A stretch of DNA of 64,000 nt, from positions 62,001 to 126,000 of the forward strand of contig NZ_JOIR01000006.1 in NCBI RefSeq assembly GCF_000720115.1. The letters run 5' to 3'. Source of the stretch: Streptomyces sp. NRRL F-2580 (lineage in GTDB: Bacteria; Actinomycetota; Actinomycetes; Streptomycetales; Streptomycetaceae). The notes beneath the pieces were generated by a model. It saw nothing but the letters and a program-made list of their open reading frames with translations. It made no database searches and had not been told where the DNA came from. The first letter of the stretch is position 1. Each line of letters starts with the position of its first letter. Shown piece by piece: positions 25,799 through 34,656 of this stretch. The position numbers were made by a program, and so were the translations under genes.

Positions 25799-27868
25799 TC
25801 AGCCGGCCCGCTCCGACCCGTCCACGGCGAACTCGCACCACACGCGCTTCCCGCCGCCCCGGGGCTCCACGCCCCACTCGTCCGCGAGCCGGTCCACCAG
25901 CATCAGGCCGCGCCCCGACACCGCCCAGTCCCCCGCCTCCCGCCGCCTCGGCAGGGCGCTGCTGGAGTCCTCGACCTCGATGCGGATCCGGCCCTGGGCC
26001 GTGAGCCGCATGCTGACGTCGCCACCGCCGTCCGTGTGGACCAGGGCGTTGGTCATCAGCTCGTCCGCCGCCAGTTCGATCTCGTCGGCCCGGTCCCGCG
26101 CCCCCCACGCGGCCACCGCCGCCCGGATCAGGTGCCGGGCCAGCGCCGGCGCCTCCGTGTCCCCGGGTTCCAGGCGCTGGCGCAGCGGACCGCCGCCGCG
26201 CGCGCCGGGCGTGCCGCGGCGGCGCAGGACGAGCAGGGCCATGTCGTCGCCCCCGCCGGAGTCCCCGACCAGGTCGCACAGCACGTCGGCGAGTTCCTCC
26301 ACGTCGACAGGGCCGCTGTGGACCGCGGCCATGAACTCCCGCATGCCGGTGTCGTGGTCCGCGCCCGGGCGTTCGATCAGGCCGTCCGTGCACAGGACGA
26401 GGGTGTCCCCGGGGTGGAGCTCCAGACTGGTGACGGGGTAGCCGGTGCCGGAACCGGACTGTTCGCGGGGCGGCAGGCCGAGCGGCAGCCCGCCCGCCAC
26501 CTGGATCCGGTGGCAGCTGCCGTCGCCGCGCCGTACCACGGGGTCGAGGTGGCCGGCACGGACCATCCGGAGCATCCCGGTGGTGAGGTCCACCTCGGCG
26601 TACGTGCACGTGGCGAACCGTTCCGTCTCCAGTTCGAGCAGGAAGGCCGCGGCCCGCGCCATCGCCGCCGCCGGGGTGTGCCCCTCGACGACGTACGCGC
26701 GCATCACGATCCGCAGCTGTCCCATGACGGCGGCCGCGTCCGTGTCGTGCCCCTCGACGTCGCCGATCATCACCCCGACCCGCCCGTCGCCGAGCGGGAT
26801 CACGTCGTACCAGTCGCCGCCGATGTCCCGCCCCATCCGGGCGGACCGGTAGCGTACGGCGATCCGCGCACCCGGCACCTCCGGGATCCTGCGGGGCAGC
26901 ATGGCCCGCTGGAGCCCTTCGGCCAGGTCGTGCTCCTGCTCGAAGAGGATGGCGCGCTGGAGGCCCTGCGCGACGCCACTGCCGAGCGCCATCAGCAGGT
27001 TCCGCTCCTCGGCGGTGAATTCCCCTTCCCGCGTGTACAGCAGCCCGAGCGCCCCGATGGGCCGCCCCTGGGCGATCAGCGGCAGGTAGACCCCGCTGCG
27101 GACGGCCAGCGGCTCGATGTACGGCCACAGCTCCGGGTAGCGGCGCTGGAACTCCTCGCGCGAGACGAGGAACACCGGCTGCATGGTGCGCACGGCCTCG
27201 CTCATCGGGAACCGCGCGTCGATCCGCGTGTACTCGATCTCCGGTACGTACGAGCCGAGCTGCCCCTCCGCGACCAGGTGGATGCGGCCGCCGTCGACGA
27301 TGCCCAGCATCACGCTGACCGCGCCGAGGTGCCCGAGGGCCTGGGGGTCCTTGAGGACGTCGGTCACGTCGTTGACGGTGCGGGCGTGGGCGAGGATCGC
27401 GGTGGTCCGCTCGACGACGCCCGTCATCCGGGCCCGTCCCTCGGCCTGCTCCCCGGCCGCCCCGGGCTCGCCCGGGTCATGGGCGGCGTCGCGCAGGATT
27501 CCGATGACGCGGTACGGGCGCCCGTCCGGGTGCCGCAGGATGTGGCCCTGGATGTGGGTCCAGGCCGGCGACCCGTCCCGGCGGCGCGTGCGGACGTAGG
27601 CCCCGTAGTGGCTTCGGCCCTCCTTGATCGCCTGCGCGACGCGGGTGTCGAGGCGGGCCTCCTCGGCGGGGGCCAGCCGCACCCGGAGCCCCTCGGGGGT
27701 GCCGTTGTACTCGTCCGGGCGCAGGTCGAGAACCTCGAGGGCGGTGGGATCCAGGTGCATCCGCCCGCTGTCGAGGTCCCAGTCGAACGTGCCCATGCGG
27801 TTGAGCGCAAGGCTCGTATCGGGCCGCGCGGGCCAGTCGACCTCGGGGTTCTTTCCCCAGCGGGCCAT
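25799..27868 (-). CDS. PAS-GAF-PP2C-HATPase multidomain sigma-network regulator
   Basis: A 689-residue protein. A PAS domain at about 20-130 opens MGTFDWDLDSGRMHLDPTAL. A GAF domain lies at about 150-315 (SGVYLPLIAQGRPIGALGLL). A SpoIIE PP2C domain lies at about 330-545 (GGDWYDVIPLGDGRVGVMIG, then LCTDGLIERPG and GGGDDMALLVL). A C-terminal RsbW-like ATPase lies at about 565-685 (IELAADELMTNALVHTDGGG). It carries both the phosphatase and the kinase of a partner switch in one chain, as known in Streptomyces SpoIIE-type regulators. Its STAS partner is unknown. The ribosome-binding site is weak. Confidence 0.9.
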   Translation of the reverse strand: MARWGKNPEVDWPARPDTSLALNRMGTFDWDLDSGRMHLDPTALEVLDLRPDEYNGTPEGLRVRLAPAEEARLDTRVAQAIKEGRSHYGAYVRTRRRDGSPAWTHIQGHILRHPDGRPYRVIGILRDAAHDPGEPGAAGEQAEGRARMTGVVERTTAILAHARTVNDVTDVLKDPQALGHLGAVSVMLGIVDGGRIHLVAEGQLGSYVPEIEYTRIDARFPMSEAVRTMQPVFLVSREEFQRRYPELWPYIEPLAVRSGVYLPLIAQGRPIGALGLLYTREGEFTAEERNLLMALGSGVAQGLQRAILFEQEHDLAEGLQRAMLPRRIPEVPGARIAVRYRSARMGRDIGGDWYDVIPLGDGRVGVMIGDVEGHDTDAAAVMGQLRIVMRAYVVEGHTPAAAMARAAAFLLELETERFATCTYAEVDLTTGMLRMVRAGHLDPVVRRGDGSCHRIQVAGGLPLGLPPREQSGSGTGYPVTSLELHPGDTLVLCTDGLIERPGADHDTGMREFMAAVHSGPVDVEELADVLCDLVGDSGGGDDMALLVLRRRGTPGARGGGPLRQRLEPGDTEAPALARHLIRAAVAAWGARDRADEIELAADELMTNALVHTDGGGDVSMRLTAQGRIRIEVEDSSSALPRRREAGDWAVSGRGLMLVDRLADEWGVEPRGGGKRVWCEFAVDGSERAG

Positions 27869-28287
27869 GCAGCCAGGGTCTCACTCTCCCCCGCCGGTGT
27901 CCCCGTGGGACGCGACCACCTCACGGACCCGCCCGGGTCGACCGTTCCCCCGTCGGCGACCGGCAGCGGACGCGGACGCGACACCGTTGCGGCCCGAAAC
28001 GCACTTCTGGGTCGCCCAGTGCTTCACGAGACCGGTGACGTCGGCGTTGATCCCACCGTCCGGAGCCGAAGCGCAGCCGGGGTTGCCGCGGGTTTCGGTC
28101 GAGGTCGCGTACTTCGCGGTCCTCCGCGGCTGGTTGGTCCAGCCCGAGGCCGTGGTGGGGCCGTCGGCGCCACGGGCCAGGGGCCGCGGCGACGCGCCCC
28201 GGACCGTCGCCGACCTGCCGCAGCGCCGCCGCGGGCGCCGGAAAACCCTGTGGTCCGCGGCCTGTTGGCCGTCTAGCATGGCCCGCT
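27869..28287. other. 419-bp gap; contains a DNRLRE-type remnant, otherwise no gene
   Basis: Apart from the remnant at 27956-28159, no supported gene is visible. The segment 28160-28287 must hold the promoter of the S41 peptidase gene. The overlapping frames here lack domain support. Confidence 0.5.
27956..28159 (-). pseudogene. remnant of a secreted DNRLRE-domain protein gene
   Basis: The minus strand encodes GWTNQPRRTAKYATSTETRG, NPGCASAPDGGINADVTGLV and KHWATQKC. These resemble the DNRLRE repeat of large secreted RHS/wall-associated Streptomyces proteins (pattern W-x-N-Q-P, C-A-x-x-P-D-G-x-I-N-A-D-V-T-x-L-V-x-H-W-A). Both flanks lose the pattern, and no signal peptide or start is near. I read it as a decayed fragment. 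The match is from memory of the family. Confidence 0.5.
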
Positions 28288-29229
28288 ATGCCCACGAACG
28301 AACAGATCATCGAACAGGCCCTGGACCGGATCGGTGCAGGCTACGTCTTCCCCGAGAAGACCGTCGTCATCGACGCCGCGATCCGCGGCCGTCTCGCGGC
28401 CGGCGCGTACGAAGGCCTGGACGGGCCGGCCCTCTGCGAGACCGTGACGGCGGACCTCCAAGAGGTGTGCCCGGACAAGCACCTGCGCCTGCTCTGGACC
28501 GAGGAGCCGCAGTCCCTGGAACCGGTGGACGCCGACGGAGGCCAGGCCGCGTTCCTCAGGCTGCTGAGGGAGCACAACCAGGGCGTCCGCCTCGTCGAGC
28601 ACCTCGAAGGCAACATCGGGCTCATCGAGATCGGGCGCATCGCCACCGCCGTCGAGGGCGCGAGCGTGATCGGCGCGGCCATGCAGCTGGTCGCGGGCAC
28701 CTCCGCACTCGTGCTGGACCTGCGCGGCTGCCGCGGCGGGGCGCCGGAAGGGGCCGCGATGTGGTGCAGCTACTTCTTCGGCGACGACCAGGTGCACCTG
28801 AACGACATCTACGACCGGAGCACCGACACGACCCGCCAGTACTGGACGGCCGGGCACCTGCCCGCGCCGCGTTACACCGACCGCCCCGTGTACGTGCTCA
28901 CGAGCGAGACCACCTTCTCCGGCGGCGAGGACGTGGCGTACACCCTGCAGGCCCACGGCAGGGCCGTCGTCGTCGGTGCGACGACCCGCGGCGGCGCCCA
29001 TCCCACGGCCCGCCACGCGGTCGCCGAGCACGTGCTCGTGACCGTTCCGACGGCCCGGACCGTCAACACGGTCACCGGCACCAACTGGGAGGGCGTGGGC
29101 GTGGTTCCCGACGTTCAGGTCCCGGCGGACCAGGCGCTCGACACCGCGCTCAAGGCCGCGCTGCGGCAGCCGGAGGCGGAGGTAGGGGCAGCGGGAGTGG
29201 CGGAGTCGGGCGGCGAGACGGCCCGCTGA
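28288..29229 (+). CDS. S41-family peptidase (IRBP/tail-specific protease type)
   Basis: A 313-residue protein. An N-terminal helical region (about 1-90; IEQALDRIGAGYVFPEKTVV) precedes the S41 core with the nucleophile motif LTSETTFSGGEDVAYTLQ (Ser in TFSGGE), preceded by LVLDLRGCRGG and followed by VGATTRGGAHPT. No signal peptide or PDZ domain is seen, so it is probably cytoplasmic and of the short IRBP-like subgroup. Substrate unknown. It ends 12 bp from the convergent response regulator. Confidence 0.88.
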   Translation: MPTNEQIIEQALDRIGAGYVFPEKTVVIDAAIRGRLAAGAYEGLDGPALCETVTADLQEVCPDKHLRLLWTEEPQSLEPVDADGGQAAFLRLLREHNQGVRLVEHLEGNIGLIEIGRIATAVEGASVIGAAMQLVAGTSALVLDLRGCRGGAPEGAAMWCSYFFGDDQVHLNDIYDRSTDTTRQYWTAGHLPAPRYTDRPVYVLTSETTFSGGEDVAYTLQAHGRAVVVGATTRGGAHPTARHAVAEHVLVTVPTARTVNTVTGTNWEGVGVVPDVQVPADQALDTALKAALRQPEAEVGAAGVAESGGETAR

Positions 29230-29241
29230 CGCCGGCCCGCC

Positions 29242-29907
29242 TCACCCGGGCGGCGCCTGCGTGCTCGCGTCATGGACCAACAGGGCGATCTGGACACGGT
29301 TGTTGAGGTCGAGCCGGGTCAGGATCCGTGACACGTGCGTCTTCACCGTGGGCAGCGCCAGGTGGAGTTCCCGCGCGATCTCCGCGTTGGACAGGCCCCG
29401 CCCGACCGCCAGGGCCACCGCGCGCTCGCGTTCGGCCAGCAACGCCAGCCGGGCGCGGGCGGCGGCCACCCGGTCGTCCTGCACCGAGCCGCCCGCCACC
29501 TGGTCGATCAGGCGGCGCGTGACGGCCGGGGAGAGCACCGGGTCCCCCGCGGCCACCGTCCGGATGGCCGTCACGATCTCCTTCGGTGGCGTGTCCTTGA
29601 GCAGGAACCCGGCCGCGCCGGCGCGCAGCGCCCGCAGTACGTGGGCGTCGGTGTGGAAGGTGGTCAGGACGAGGACCTCCGGAGCTCCCGGCCGCGCGCG
29701 CAGGGCCTCGGTCGCGGCCAGCCCGTCGACACCGGGCATCCGGATGTCCATCAGCACCAGGTCGGGTCCGTGGGCGGCGACCAGCCCGGGCACCTCCGCC
29801 CCGTCGGCGGCCTCGGCGACCAACTCGATGTCCGGGGCCCCGCCCAGCATCAGTCGCAGCCCGGCCCGGACGATCGCGTCGTCGTCGACCAGCAGTACGC
29901 GGATCAC
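29242..29907 (-). CDS. NarL/FixJ-family response regulator
   Basis: A 221-residue response regulator. The receiver starts VIRVLLVDDDAIVRAGLRLM with the phospho-Asp in LVLMDIRMPGVDGL (about residue 54) and Lys in FLLKDTPP. The LuxR-type HTH is AVGRGLSNAEIARELHLALP, then TVKTHVSRILTRL. GTG at 29907 follows GAGGGG. It pairs with the sensor kinase upstream on the same strand. Targets are unknown; the palindrome in the divergent region upstream of the kinase is a candidate site. Confidence 0.93.
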   Translation of the reverse strand: MIRVLLVDDDAIVRAGLRLMLGGAPDIELVAEAADGAEVPGLVAAHGPDLVLMDIRMPGVDGLAATEALRARPGAPEVLVLTTFHTDAHVLRALRAGAAGFLLKDTPPKEIVTAIRTVAAGDPVLSPAVTRRLIDQVAGGSVQDDRVAAARARLALLAERERAVALAVGRGLSNAEIARELHLALPTVKTHVSRILTRLDLNNRVQIALLVHDASTQAPPG

Positions 29908-29930
29908 CCGCGGCCCCTCCCTCGTCCCCG

Positions 29931-29975
29931 TCGGCCTTCGCACCTTCGGCCTTCGCGCCCTCGGCCTTCGCGCCC
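29931..29975. repeat. 15-bp tandem repeat, three copies, between kinase and regulator genes
   Basis: The unit TCGGCCTTCGCGCCC starts at 29931 (variant ending CACCT), 29946 and 29961, with a degenerate fourth copy after it. It fills the short space between the kinase stop (29988) and the regulator start (29907). Confidence 0.7.
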
Positions 29976-29987
29976 TCGCGCCTTCGG

Positions 29988-31175
29988 TCAGCCCTGCCAG
30001 GGTAGCCAGGCGTCCACCCGGAACCCGCCCTCGGCGGGGACGGCCGTCAGCTCCCCGCCCGCCATCCGGGCGCGTTCCGCCAGGCCGATCAGCCCCTGCC
30101 CGCCGCCCGCACCCGCTCCCGCTCCCCCGGCGGCCGGCACCGCGCCCGGAGCCCGATCCGGCCCGGGCGGCCGGGCGTTGCGCACTTCCACCGTGAGCCC
30201 GTCCCCCGGGCCCCCGGCCACCCGTACGTCGACGTCCGCGCCCGGCGCGTGCTTGCGTACGTTGGTCAGCGCCTCCTGGACGATGCGGTACGCCGTACGC
30301 CCGACCAGGGGCGGCGGCTCGGCCCCCGCGGGCGGCCCGGCCAGCTCGATCCGGCCGCCCGCGACCCGCGCCTGCGCCACCAGCCGGGCCAGGTCCGCCA
30401 GTTCCGGCTGCGGCCGCTCGCCCTCGGCCGGCCCCGAACCGGACCCCGCCCGCAGTACGCCGATCACCTCGCGCAGATCGTGCAGGGCCAGGTGGGCGCT
30501 CTCCCGCATCACCCCGGCGGCCCGTTCGATCTCGGCCCGCGGGGCGCCCGGGTTGAACTCCAACGCACCCGCGTGCACGCTCAGCAGCGACAGCCGGTGG
30601 CCGAGCACGTCGTGCATCTCGCGGGCGATCTCCTCCCGGGCCTCCATGCGCGCCCGCTCCGCGCGTGACTCCGCGTCCGCCTCGGCCAGTTCGGCACGCT
30701 CCCGCAGGGAGGCGATCAGCTGCTGCCGGGACCGCCGGAACAGCCCCCAGCCGATGGCCCCGGCGATCAGCGCGAAGTACGTCACGGCCGCGCCCGCCCG
30801 CTCCTCGGGCATGTCCGTCACCTGCCACAGGAAGACGGGCAGCGGGGCGAAGGCCAGCGCCGCCACCCACGCCGTGACCTTCCACGGCCGGGTCGCGGCC
30901 ACCGTGAACACCGCCACCATCGTCGGGCCGGTCAGGTAGTGCGCCTGGCTGCCGGCCAGCAGCAGGACCACGGCGAGCCGGACCGGCCAGCGCCGCCGCA
31001 GCAGGACCGCCGCGCACGCCAGCCCGCCGACCGCCTGGTCGGCGGCCCGCCACCCCGGACCGAGGTCCTCCGCGACCGGGATCGACTGCGAGCTGATCGC
31101 CGCGAAGCAGGCGGCGAAGAGGAAGAGCCCCAGATCGACGGCCCAGTCGCGGCGGGTTCGGTGGATGCGGCGCAT
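29988..31175 (-). CDS. NarL-partner sensor histidine kinase (HisKA_3)
   Basis: A 395-residue kinase with about four to five N-terminal membrane spans (residues 15-150), then HisKA_3 with the phospho-His in EEIAREMHDVLGHRLSLLSV (about residue 205), and a C-terminal ATPase (AYRIVQEALTNVRKHAPGAD N-box, GQGLIGLAERARMAGGEL). It lies directly upstream of the response regulator gene. There is little extracytoplasmic loop, suggesting sensing within or at the membrane. ATG at 31175 has GGAG close upstream. Confidence 0.92.
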   Translation of the reverse strand: MRRIHRTRRDWAVDLGLFLFAACFAAISSQSIPVAEDLGPGWRAADQAVGGLACAAVLLRRRWPVRLAVVLLLAGSQAHYLTGPTMVAVFTVAATRPWKVTAWVAALAFAPLPVFLWQVTDMPEERAGAAVTYFALIAGAIGWGLFRRSRQQLIASLRERAELAEADAESRAERARMEAREEIAREMHDVLGHRLSLLSVHAGALEFNPGAPRAEIERAAGVMRESAHLALHDLREVIGVLRAGSGSGPAEGERPQPELADLARLVAQARVAGGRIELAGPPAGAEPPPLVGRTAYRIVQEALTNVRKHAPGADVDVRVAGGPGDGLTVEVRNARPPGPDRAPGAVPAAGGAGAGAGGGQGLIGLAERARMAGGELTAVPAEGGFRVDAWLPWQG

Positions 31176-31231
31176 AGCTCCGGAATCTACGCGGGCGGGC
31201 CCGTGACGGGACCCGCCCGCCCCGGATCGGA

Positions 31232-31241
31232 TACTTAAGTA
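31232..31241. promoter_or_regulatory. palindrome TACTTAAGTA in the kinase / small membrane protein divergent region
   Basis: A perfect 10-bp palindrome, AT-rich in a GC-rich background, lies 57 bp upstream of the kinase start and about 60 bp upstream of the gene at 31302. NarL-type regulators often bind such short inverted repeats, so it is a candidate autoregulatory operator. Not proven. Confidence 0.45.
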
Positions 31242-31301
31242 CGAGCGCTGAGCGCCCTTGGACCGATCCTGGGGCCGGTGCCCGGCTCCTACCGTCGGAA
31301 C

Positions 31302-31541
31302 ATGACCTCTTCCCACCGGAAATCCCCGCTGACGGGCGTCACCGGGCTGCTCTCCTTCGTGCTCGTCGTCGGCGGCGCGAGCGGTCTCCTGCACGAGTGG
31401 CTCGGCTGGATCCGCTTCATGGGCTTCGTCCGTTTCCTCGTCCCCGACGGCTACGAGGTCTACGGCTACGTCGTCATGGTCGTCCTCGGCCTCGCGGTGG
31501 GCGCGGCGGGCGACGCGCTGACGCGGCGCGGCCGCGCCTGA
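31302..31541 (+). CDS. small membrane protein, divergent from the two-component pair
   Basis: A 79-residue protein with two hydrophobic spans (GVTGLLSFVLVVGGASGLLH and YVVMVVLGLAVGAAG) and a basic end (TRRGRA). The central loop is HEWLGWIRFMGFVRFLVPDG. The start at 31302 has CGGAAC upstream. No family is recognised. Its divergence from the sensor kinase suggests it may be a target of that system. Confidence 0.65.
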   Translation: MTSSHRKSPLTGVTGLLSFVLVVGGASGLLHEWLGWIRFMGFVRFLVPDGYEVYGYVVMVVLGLAVGAAGDALTRRGRA

Positions 31542-31581
31542 CCCGGCACCCGGGGATGTACGTGGTGCGCCCGCGTCGTGG

Positions 31582-31621
31582 GAGTGCGCCGGTTCCCCCG
31601 TTCGGGGGAACCGGCGCACTC
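31582..31621. terminator. 19-bp perfect palindromic bidirectional terminator
   Basis: Arms 31582-31600 and 31603-31621 are perfectly complementary (left arm contains GTGCGCCGGTTCCCCC). It sits between two convergent genes that stop at 31541 (+) and 31650 (-), so it should terminate both. Confidence 0.85.
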
Positions 31622-31649
31622 GGGGGTGCTGCTGGAGGCTGCTGTCGGG

Positions 31650-33167
31650 CTACTCGGACTGGTCGCCCGTGACCTCCGGCTCCGGCTCTACGGGCTCCGG
31701 CTCTACGGGCGCCGGCTCAATCGGGGTTTCGGGCCGCGCCGGGGCCGCTGACTCGGGCTGCTTCGTGGGCGTGTCCGGGATGGTCTCGGGCGTCCTCTCA
31801 GGGGTCGTCTCCGGGATGGTCTCGGGCGTCGTCTCGGCCGACGCCCGCGTGTGCGTCTCGGTCGGCGTCACCGGCGTGGGAGTCTCCTTCTCCTTCGGTG
31901 TCGTCGGCGTCTCCGTCTTGGGCGTCTGGGTCTCCGTGGGCGTCGTCTTGGGCGTCTCGGTCTCCGTGGGCGTCGTCTTGGGCGTCCCGGTCTCCGTGGG
32001 CGTCGTCGTCGGCGTCCCGGTCTCCGTGGGCGTCGTCGTGTGGGTGTCACTCGGCGTCGGCGTCGTGTGGGTGTCCGTAGGCGTCGGCTTCGTGTGCGTG
32101 CCCGTGGGCGTCGGGGACGTGTGCGTCCCTGTCGGCGTCGGAGGGGTGTGCGTCCCCGTCGGCTTCGTCGGGATGAGCGTCGGCGTGTGGATCGGCGGCG
32201 GGGGCACCGGGCGGTCGGGCCTGCCGTGGTGGCTGCCCTTGTCACGCTCGTACCAGCGCCGGTTGTGCTGGTCGTAAATCACGATCTTGTGGACCACGGT
32301 CGGTGCCGGCGCGATGACCACCACCTTCTGCGGCTGGTACGTGGGCCACGTCTGCCCGAAGCGCTTCGGTTCGGCCTTGAGCGCCACCGGCGGACCGAGC
32401 GGGTTCCCGCAGGCGCAGCGCACCCTCGGTACCCCTCGGTCGTCCACCAGCACGGCCGTCCCGGCCTGCAGCACGGCCTGGTAGGCGTTGAGCTTGCCGT
32501 TCTGGTAGCCGTGGTTCGTGACCCGGGTGTCCATCCGCAGCTGCACCGAGGTGAGCGAGCGGAGGAACGCGGGGACGGACTGCGGCTGGATGCCCTGGGC
32601 CGAGGCGAACGCGGCGTTCTTGGACGGATCCGCGGACAGCGACCTGATCAGCTTCTCCACGTCGCAGCTGGCGGTGTCCTTCGTGCCCCCGTACACGCCC
32701 GGTGCGGAACCGCTGATGCTCCTGGTGCCCGTCGTGGTGCCCGCGGGGGAGCTCGCGCGGGCGCTGGGGCTACCGGGGGGCCTGGCGCCCGTGGGGGACA
32801 CCGTCGGGCTCTCCGGCGGCGTGTCCTGGGTGGTCGCGACCGACTCGGTGAACGGGTCGGGACCCGAGGCGGCGGCCGGCTGGAGGAAGACCTCCCCGCC
32901 GGCGTTGTCGGTGCCGCTGGGCCGGGTCAGGACGACGGCCAGGGCGACGACCGCCACCACCGCGACGAGCATCGTGGCCAGTCGGGGGACGGATCGCCAC
33001 CACGGCCCCTTGTCAGGGCCGCCGGGCCCGCCGGGCGGGCCCGACGCGGGCGGTGCGGACGGGGGCGGGGGCGGCGGCGGCCCTTGCTGCCCGCCCGAGA
33101 GCGGGCCTGAAGGCGGCCCGCTGGGGCGCTCTGACGAGGGCGGCCGGCCGGAGGGTTGCGTTGTCAC
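31650..33167 (-). CDS. DUF6777-type membrane protein with a Thr/Pro repeat tail
   Basis: A 505-residue protein. A Pro/Gly-rich cytoplasmic N-terminus (about 1-60, with a PPPPPPP run) precedes one membrane span (LATMLVAVVAVVALAVVL). The extracytoplasmic DUF6777-type domain spans about 95-300 (YGGTKDTASCDVEKLIRSLS, KNAAFASAQGIQPQSVPAFL, RVRCACGNPLGPP). A long tail of repeated T-P-T-x-T/E units (about 310-460) and a Glu/Pro-rich end follow. The tail looks like a wall-spanning stalk. It is divergent from the streptophobe gene. GTG at 33167 is chosen over an upstream ATG in non-coding-like sequence. Confidence 0.8.
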   Translation of the reverse strand: MTTQPSGRPPSSERPSGPPSGPLSGGQQGPPPPPPPSAPPASGPPGGPGGPDKGPWWRSVPRLATMLVAVVAVVALAVVLTRPSGTDNAGGEVFLQPAAASGPDPFTESVATTQDTPPESPTVSPTGARPPGSPSARASSPAGTTTGTRSISGSAPGVYGGTKDTASCDVEKLIRSLSADPSKNAAFASAQGIQPQSVPAFLRSLTSVQLRMDTRVTNHGYQNGKLNAYQAVLQAGTAVLVDDRGVPRVRCACGNPLGPPVALKAEPKRFGQTWPTYQPQKVVVIAPAPTVVHKIVIYDQHNRRWYERDKGSHHGRPDRPVPPPPIHTPTLIPTKPTGTHTPPTPTGTHTSPTPTGTHTKPTPTDTHTTPTPSDTHTTTPTETGTPTTTPTETGTPKTTPTETETPKTTPTETQTPKTETPTTPKEKETPTPVTPTETHTRASAETTPETIPETTPERTPETIPDTPTKQPESAAPARPETPIEPAPVEPEPVEPEPEVTGDQSE

Positions 33168-33260
33168 GGGCTCTTCTTCCCAGGAGGAGGGAGTTCCCTG
33201 CGGACCATTGTGTGCGCCATCCGGGTGGTGCCCGCAAGCCGAGGGTGCCACGGTTGCAGG

Positions 33261-34550
33261 GTGAGCCGAATACCGAGATCACCCTCGTCCGGGGTCTCCG
33301 CGCGAGCATGGCGCGACGCCCTCGTCGCCGTTGTGGCGGGGTTCGCCGTGATGACCGCGGTCGCCGCCGCCGGGCTGGCGTGCGCGGGTGCGGGCGATCT
33401 GCCGGGCGGCGCGTTCCCCCGTGTGGTCGCCGCGGTCGTCGTGATGGCGGCCGGCGGCTCGCTGGAGGTGTCGGGCGACGCCGGTCTCCTGGCGGGGGCG
33501 GACGTGAGCCTGTCGGTGATCCCGCTGTCGGTGAGCCTGGCCGGCGCCCTCACGGCCGGCTCCTGCTTCCTGCACCCCCTGCACAACCGGGCGGTGGCCC
33601 GGCCCCGTGAACTCATCGGCCGGGCCCTGCCGTTGGTGGTGCTGTGGCTCCTCGCCCTGACCGGGGCCGCGCTGCTGGCCCGGCAGACCTTCGGCCTCTC
33701 CACCGCCGACTCCCCCGCCGGGGTGATCGGTGAACTCATCGAATCCGCCGCGACGGTGGGGTTCCGGGCCGACCTGCCCGCCACGCTCCTCTTCGGACTG
33801 CTGTGGATCCTGGGCCTGTTGCTGATCGCCCTGCTGGTCTCGCGCCGCGCGCCGCTCCCGGCCCGGCTGGTCCGCTTCCACGCGGCGCTGCGCCCGGCCG
33901 CCTTCGCCACGATGCTGCTGCTCCTCGCCTACGTCGTCCTCGGCATCGGGGTCGGCCTGGTGGTGGCCGCGACCCAGGGCCACGCCGGCCGGACCTTCGC
34001 CGTGATGCTGCTCGGGCTGCCGAACCTCGCCTGGCTCGCCTTCACCCTGGGCTTCGGCGGCGCCTGGCAGGGCCGGGTGGACGGCCCGTTCGGGCTGCCG
34101 ATGCCGCAGCTGCTGGACCAGGTGCTGCGCGGCTCCGAGCCGTCCACGGTGGACGTGGCCTCGCTCGCGGAGCACGACTCCCGGGCGTGGTGGCTGGTGG
34201 CCGTGGCCGCCGTCCTGCTGCTCGGCAGTGGCGTGCTGGCGGCCGTACGGTCCCCCGCCCACGTCCGGCCCCGGCAGCACGCGCTCCACCTGGGCGTGGC
34301 CCTGGCCCTGGCGACCTTGACGGTGTGTCTGCTCGGGCGCGTCCAGGCGGAGTTCGGCCTCTCCCTGCTGGGCATCGGCGAGGTGGACGGGCTCGGCGGC
34401 ACGGTCCTGCTGGATCCCGTCCTGTGGCGCACGGTCGGGCTCGCCCTCCTGGGGGGTGCGGTGGCGGGCTTCCTGGGCGCCCTCCTGGCCCGCCCCCTGC
34501 ACCGCCGCGGCCGCGTCGCGGAACCCTCCGCGACCCCGGCCGCTCCCTGA
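33261..34550 (+). CDS. streptophobe-family multispanning membrane protein
   Basis: A 429-residue protein with about ten hydrophobic spans, e.g. AVVAGFAVMTAVAAAGLAC, LPLVVLWLLALTGAALLA and LALLGGAVAGFLGALLARPL. It resembles the actinobacterial 'streptophobe' family, which has no known function. It belongs to a block with the DUF6777, SH3-like and FHA-ABC genes. GTG at 33261 has GCAGG immediately before it. The exact start is uncertain by a few codons. The stop lies inside a 15-bp tandem repeat. Confidence 0.75.
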   Translation: MSRIPRSPSSGVSARAWRDALVAVVAGFAVMTAVAAAGLACAGAGDLPGGAFPRVVAAVVVMAAGGSLEVSGDAGLLAGADVSLSVIPLSVSLAGALTAGSCFLHPLHNRAVARPRELIGRALPLVVLWLLALTGAALLARQTFGLSTADSPAGVIGELIESAATVGFRADLPATLLFGLLWILGLLLIALLVSRRAPLPARLVRFHAALRPAAFATMLLLLAYVVLGIGVGLVVAATQGHAGRTFAVMLLGLPNLAWLAFTLGFGGAWQGRVDGPFGLPMPQLLDQVLRGSEPSTVDVASLAEHDSRAWWLVAVAAVLLLGSGVLAAVRSPAHVRPRQHALHLGVALALATLTVCLLGRVQAEFGLSLLGIGEVDGLGGTVLLDPVLWRTVGLALLGGAVAGFLGALLARPLHRRGRVAEPSATPAAP

Positions 34551-34655
34551 GATCCGCCGACCTGAGATCCGCCGACCTGGGAACCGCCGACCACCGGAGA
34601 CGGAATCCCTTCGTGCCGGGATCCCTCGTGCCGGGATCCCTCGTGCCGGATCGCG
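34548..34655. repeat. two adjacent 15-bp tandem arrays at the streptophobe 3' end
   Basis: TGAGATCCGCCGACC at 34548 and 34563, with variant TGGGAACCGCCGACC at 34578. The first copy supplies the TGA stop of the streptophobe gene. A second array, TCGTGCCGGGATCCC, starts at 34611 and 34626, with a variant at 34641. It lies between two convergent genes. Confidence 0.75.
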
Positions 34656-34656
34656 T

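Noticed and set aside
31880..32160. Repeat array as CRISPR-like or minisatellite DNA
   Set aside because: It is the coding sequence of the Thr/Pro stalk of the DUF6777-type protein, in frame throughout.
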